Origin: Treponema sp.
GTDB taxonomy: Bacteria; Spirochaetota; Spirochaetia; Treponematales; Treponemataceae
Length of the DNA stretch: 15,567 nucleotides
Assembly (NCBI GenBank): GCA_012513125.1
Contig: JAAZCS010000127.1
Location: 1 to 15,567, forward strand
Direction: 5' to 3'
A program made the translations under genes and the position numbers. The notes below the pieces were generated by a model. The model did not search any database. It was not told where the DNA came from and saw nothing but the letters and a program-made list of their open reading frames with translations. Positions 14,621 to 15,567 of the stretch are shown in pieces (the stretch's first letter is position 1; each line of letters begins with the position of its first letter).

Positions 14621-15421
14621 TTATTTCAGTAATTTCTGATTCTCAACTTTTTCCAAAACTTTCATCTGTTGAATAGCTATTTGATTCAATTTAATTAGTC
14701 GCTCATTCTGTTGAACATTGTCATTTATCAATACTGCATTTATGTTTTCCATATTTGAAAGGCAAATAAGCTGATTTATAGAAGCATAATCTCTGATATT
14801 ACCTTTTAAGTCAGGATTTGTTTCTCGCCACTGTTTGGCTGTCATTCCAAACAAGGCAATGTTAAGGACATCGGCTTCGCTTGCGTAAATAATTGAAGTT
14901 TGTTGTGATGAAAGTTCTTTAGGAATAAGATTCTGTTTTATTGCATCTGTATGGATATGATAATTTATTTTTGAAAGCTCGCGTTTTGCAGACCAACCGA
15001 GTTGCTTTTGTTCTTCTTCTTTTAGTCGTTGAAATTCTTTTATAAGATATACTTTAAACTCTGGGCTTATCCACATTGCAAATTCAAAAGCAATATCTTT
15101 ATGAGCGTAAGTTCCACCATAACGACCTGTCTTAGATATTATTCCTATTGCATTTGTTTTTGACATCCATTCTTTAGCGCTTAATCTATAACTATGAAGC
15201 CCTGCTTGACTTTTAATTATGTCGAATTCGGCATAATTAAAATTGGGGTTAAACACTCTTTCCCAGATGCCTAAAAACTCAATTGTATTTCGGTTTCGTA
15301 ACCAATTTGAAAAAAAGAAATCTCCATCTTTAGCTCGTAACATATCTGTTAAACTAATGTAGTCATTATCATTCACCTTAATAATTGATATGTCCATGTT
15401 TTTTATAGTAATTTTTGCCAT
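14621..15421 (-). CDS. KilA-N domain protein
   Basis: A 266-residue protein with an N-terminal KilA-N DNA-binding domain (about residues 10-125): YISLTDMLRAK, WLRNRNTIEFLGIWE, then SKTGRYGGTYAHKDIAFEFAM and WISPEFKVYLIKEFQ, the characteristic end of the domain. KilA-N is common in phage antirepressor-like and island-borne proteins. The C-terminal half contains IYASEADVLNIALFGMTAKQ and is seen with many KilA-N proteins; its role is unknown. The gene lies 20 bases upstream of the restriction gene and is probably co-transcribed with it, so it may control expression of the enzyme or act on phage DNA; this is positional inference. AAAGGAGAG ahead of ATG 15421 is a good ribosome binding site, and it overlaps the end of the gene upstream. 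Confidence 0.88.
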   Translation of the reverse strand: MAKITIKNMDISIIKVNDNDYISLTDMLRAKDGDFFFSNWLRNRNTIEFLGIWERVFNPNFNYAEFDIIKSQAGLHSYRLSAKEWMSKTNAIGIISKTGRYGGTYAHKDIAFEFAMWISPEFKVYLIKEFQRLKEEEQKQLGWSAKRELSKINYHIHTDAIKQNLIPKELSSQQTSIIYASEADVLNIALFGMTAKQWRETNPDLKGNIRDYASINQLICLSNMENINAVLINDNVQQNERLIKLNQIAIQQMKVLEKVENQKLLK

Positions 15422-15422
15422 T

Positions 15423-15567
15423 TTATTCTCTCTCCTTTAATAAATCCACAAATCTCACCTTTTTATGAGTTTCCCAGTCCTTTATATAACAGTATATGCC
15501 GTTGTGCTTGAAGTTGTCATGTTTTTTGCAGCCTTCACATTCCTTGCTGATTGTTATTGTTTCAAAA
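15423..15567 (-). CDS. 3' end of a Cys-containing protein, function unknown
   Basis: The last 47 codons of a gene that enters from the right edge. The segment reads ISKECEGCKKHDNFKHNGIY followed by CYIKDW, and it ends VDLLKERE. The C-x-x-C-x-x-H pattern with a further Cys could bind zinc. I do not recognise the family. Its TAA (15423-15425) lies one base before the KilA-N ATG, and its last codons form the KilA-N ribosome binding site, so the two genes are tightly coupled. The frame is open over the whole stretch, and the spacing is that of an operon. The start and most of the protein lie outside the window. Confidence 0.6.
   Translation of the reverse strand, partial: FETITISKECEGCKKHDNFKHNGIYCYIKDWETHKKVRFVDLLKERE

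Overview
The window is AT-rich and almost every supported gene lies on the minus strand, so it reads from right to left. The gene families (GH127 arabinofuranosidase, a DUF6273-like fragment, an AAA_14/DUF4143 ATPase) and the GC-rich structured intergenic element suggest a host-associated Treponema-like spirochaete. That assignment is inference from gene content and base composition; there is no rRNA or housekeeping marker here. Most of the window looks like a defence or genomic-conflict island next to a carbohydrate-metabolism gene.

Right part (15567 to 10605): the 3' end of a small Cys-containing protein, then a KilA-N protein, then a 1331-residue single-chain restriction-modification enzyme (GIY-YIG/T5orf172-like nuclease, DEAH helicase, N6-adenine methyltransferase, target-recognition region). 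The three genes are 1 to 20 bases apart and look co-transcribed. The 3' end of the restriction gene runs into a tandem 67-bp repeat (10481-10614). A perfect 15-bp inverted repeat sits inside its target-recognition region.

Middle part (10456 to 6449): a coupled ABC three-component (ABC-3C) system. It comprises a Cap4-like PD-(D/E)XK nuclease with a C-terminal ABC-3C domain, a middle component, and a DUF3732-type ABC ATPase. A small one-helix membrane protein follows. Next to it is an 80-residue C-terminal remnant of an AbiH-type abortive-infection protein, followed by an imperfect inverted repeat.

Left-middle part (6043 to 2378): a tight three-gene operon coding for a P-loop kinase-like ATPase, a PIN-GNAT-EVE/ASCH-like fusion protein, and a separate ASCH protein. 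This is the best candidate for a poorly described system. It is followed by a HigA-like HTH plus ImmA/IrrE metallopeptidase gene. That gene has its own near-consensus promoter, bracketed by two TTTACCT-n3-AGGTAAA operators.

Left part (2377 to 1): a GC-rich structured element, an AAA_14/DUF4143 ATPase preceded by two 18-bp TTGCATTTA palindromes and a promoter that predicts a leaderless mRNA, a GNAT C-terminal remnant fused to the ATPase stop codon, an internally deleted DUF6273-like gene, and the start of a GH127 gene that leaves the window. Three gene remnants and several structured repeats indicate repeated recombination. No tRNA, rRNA, CRISPR array, transposase or integrase was seen.
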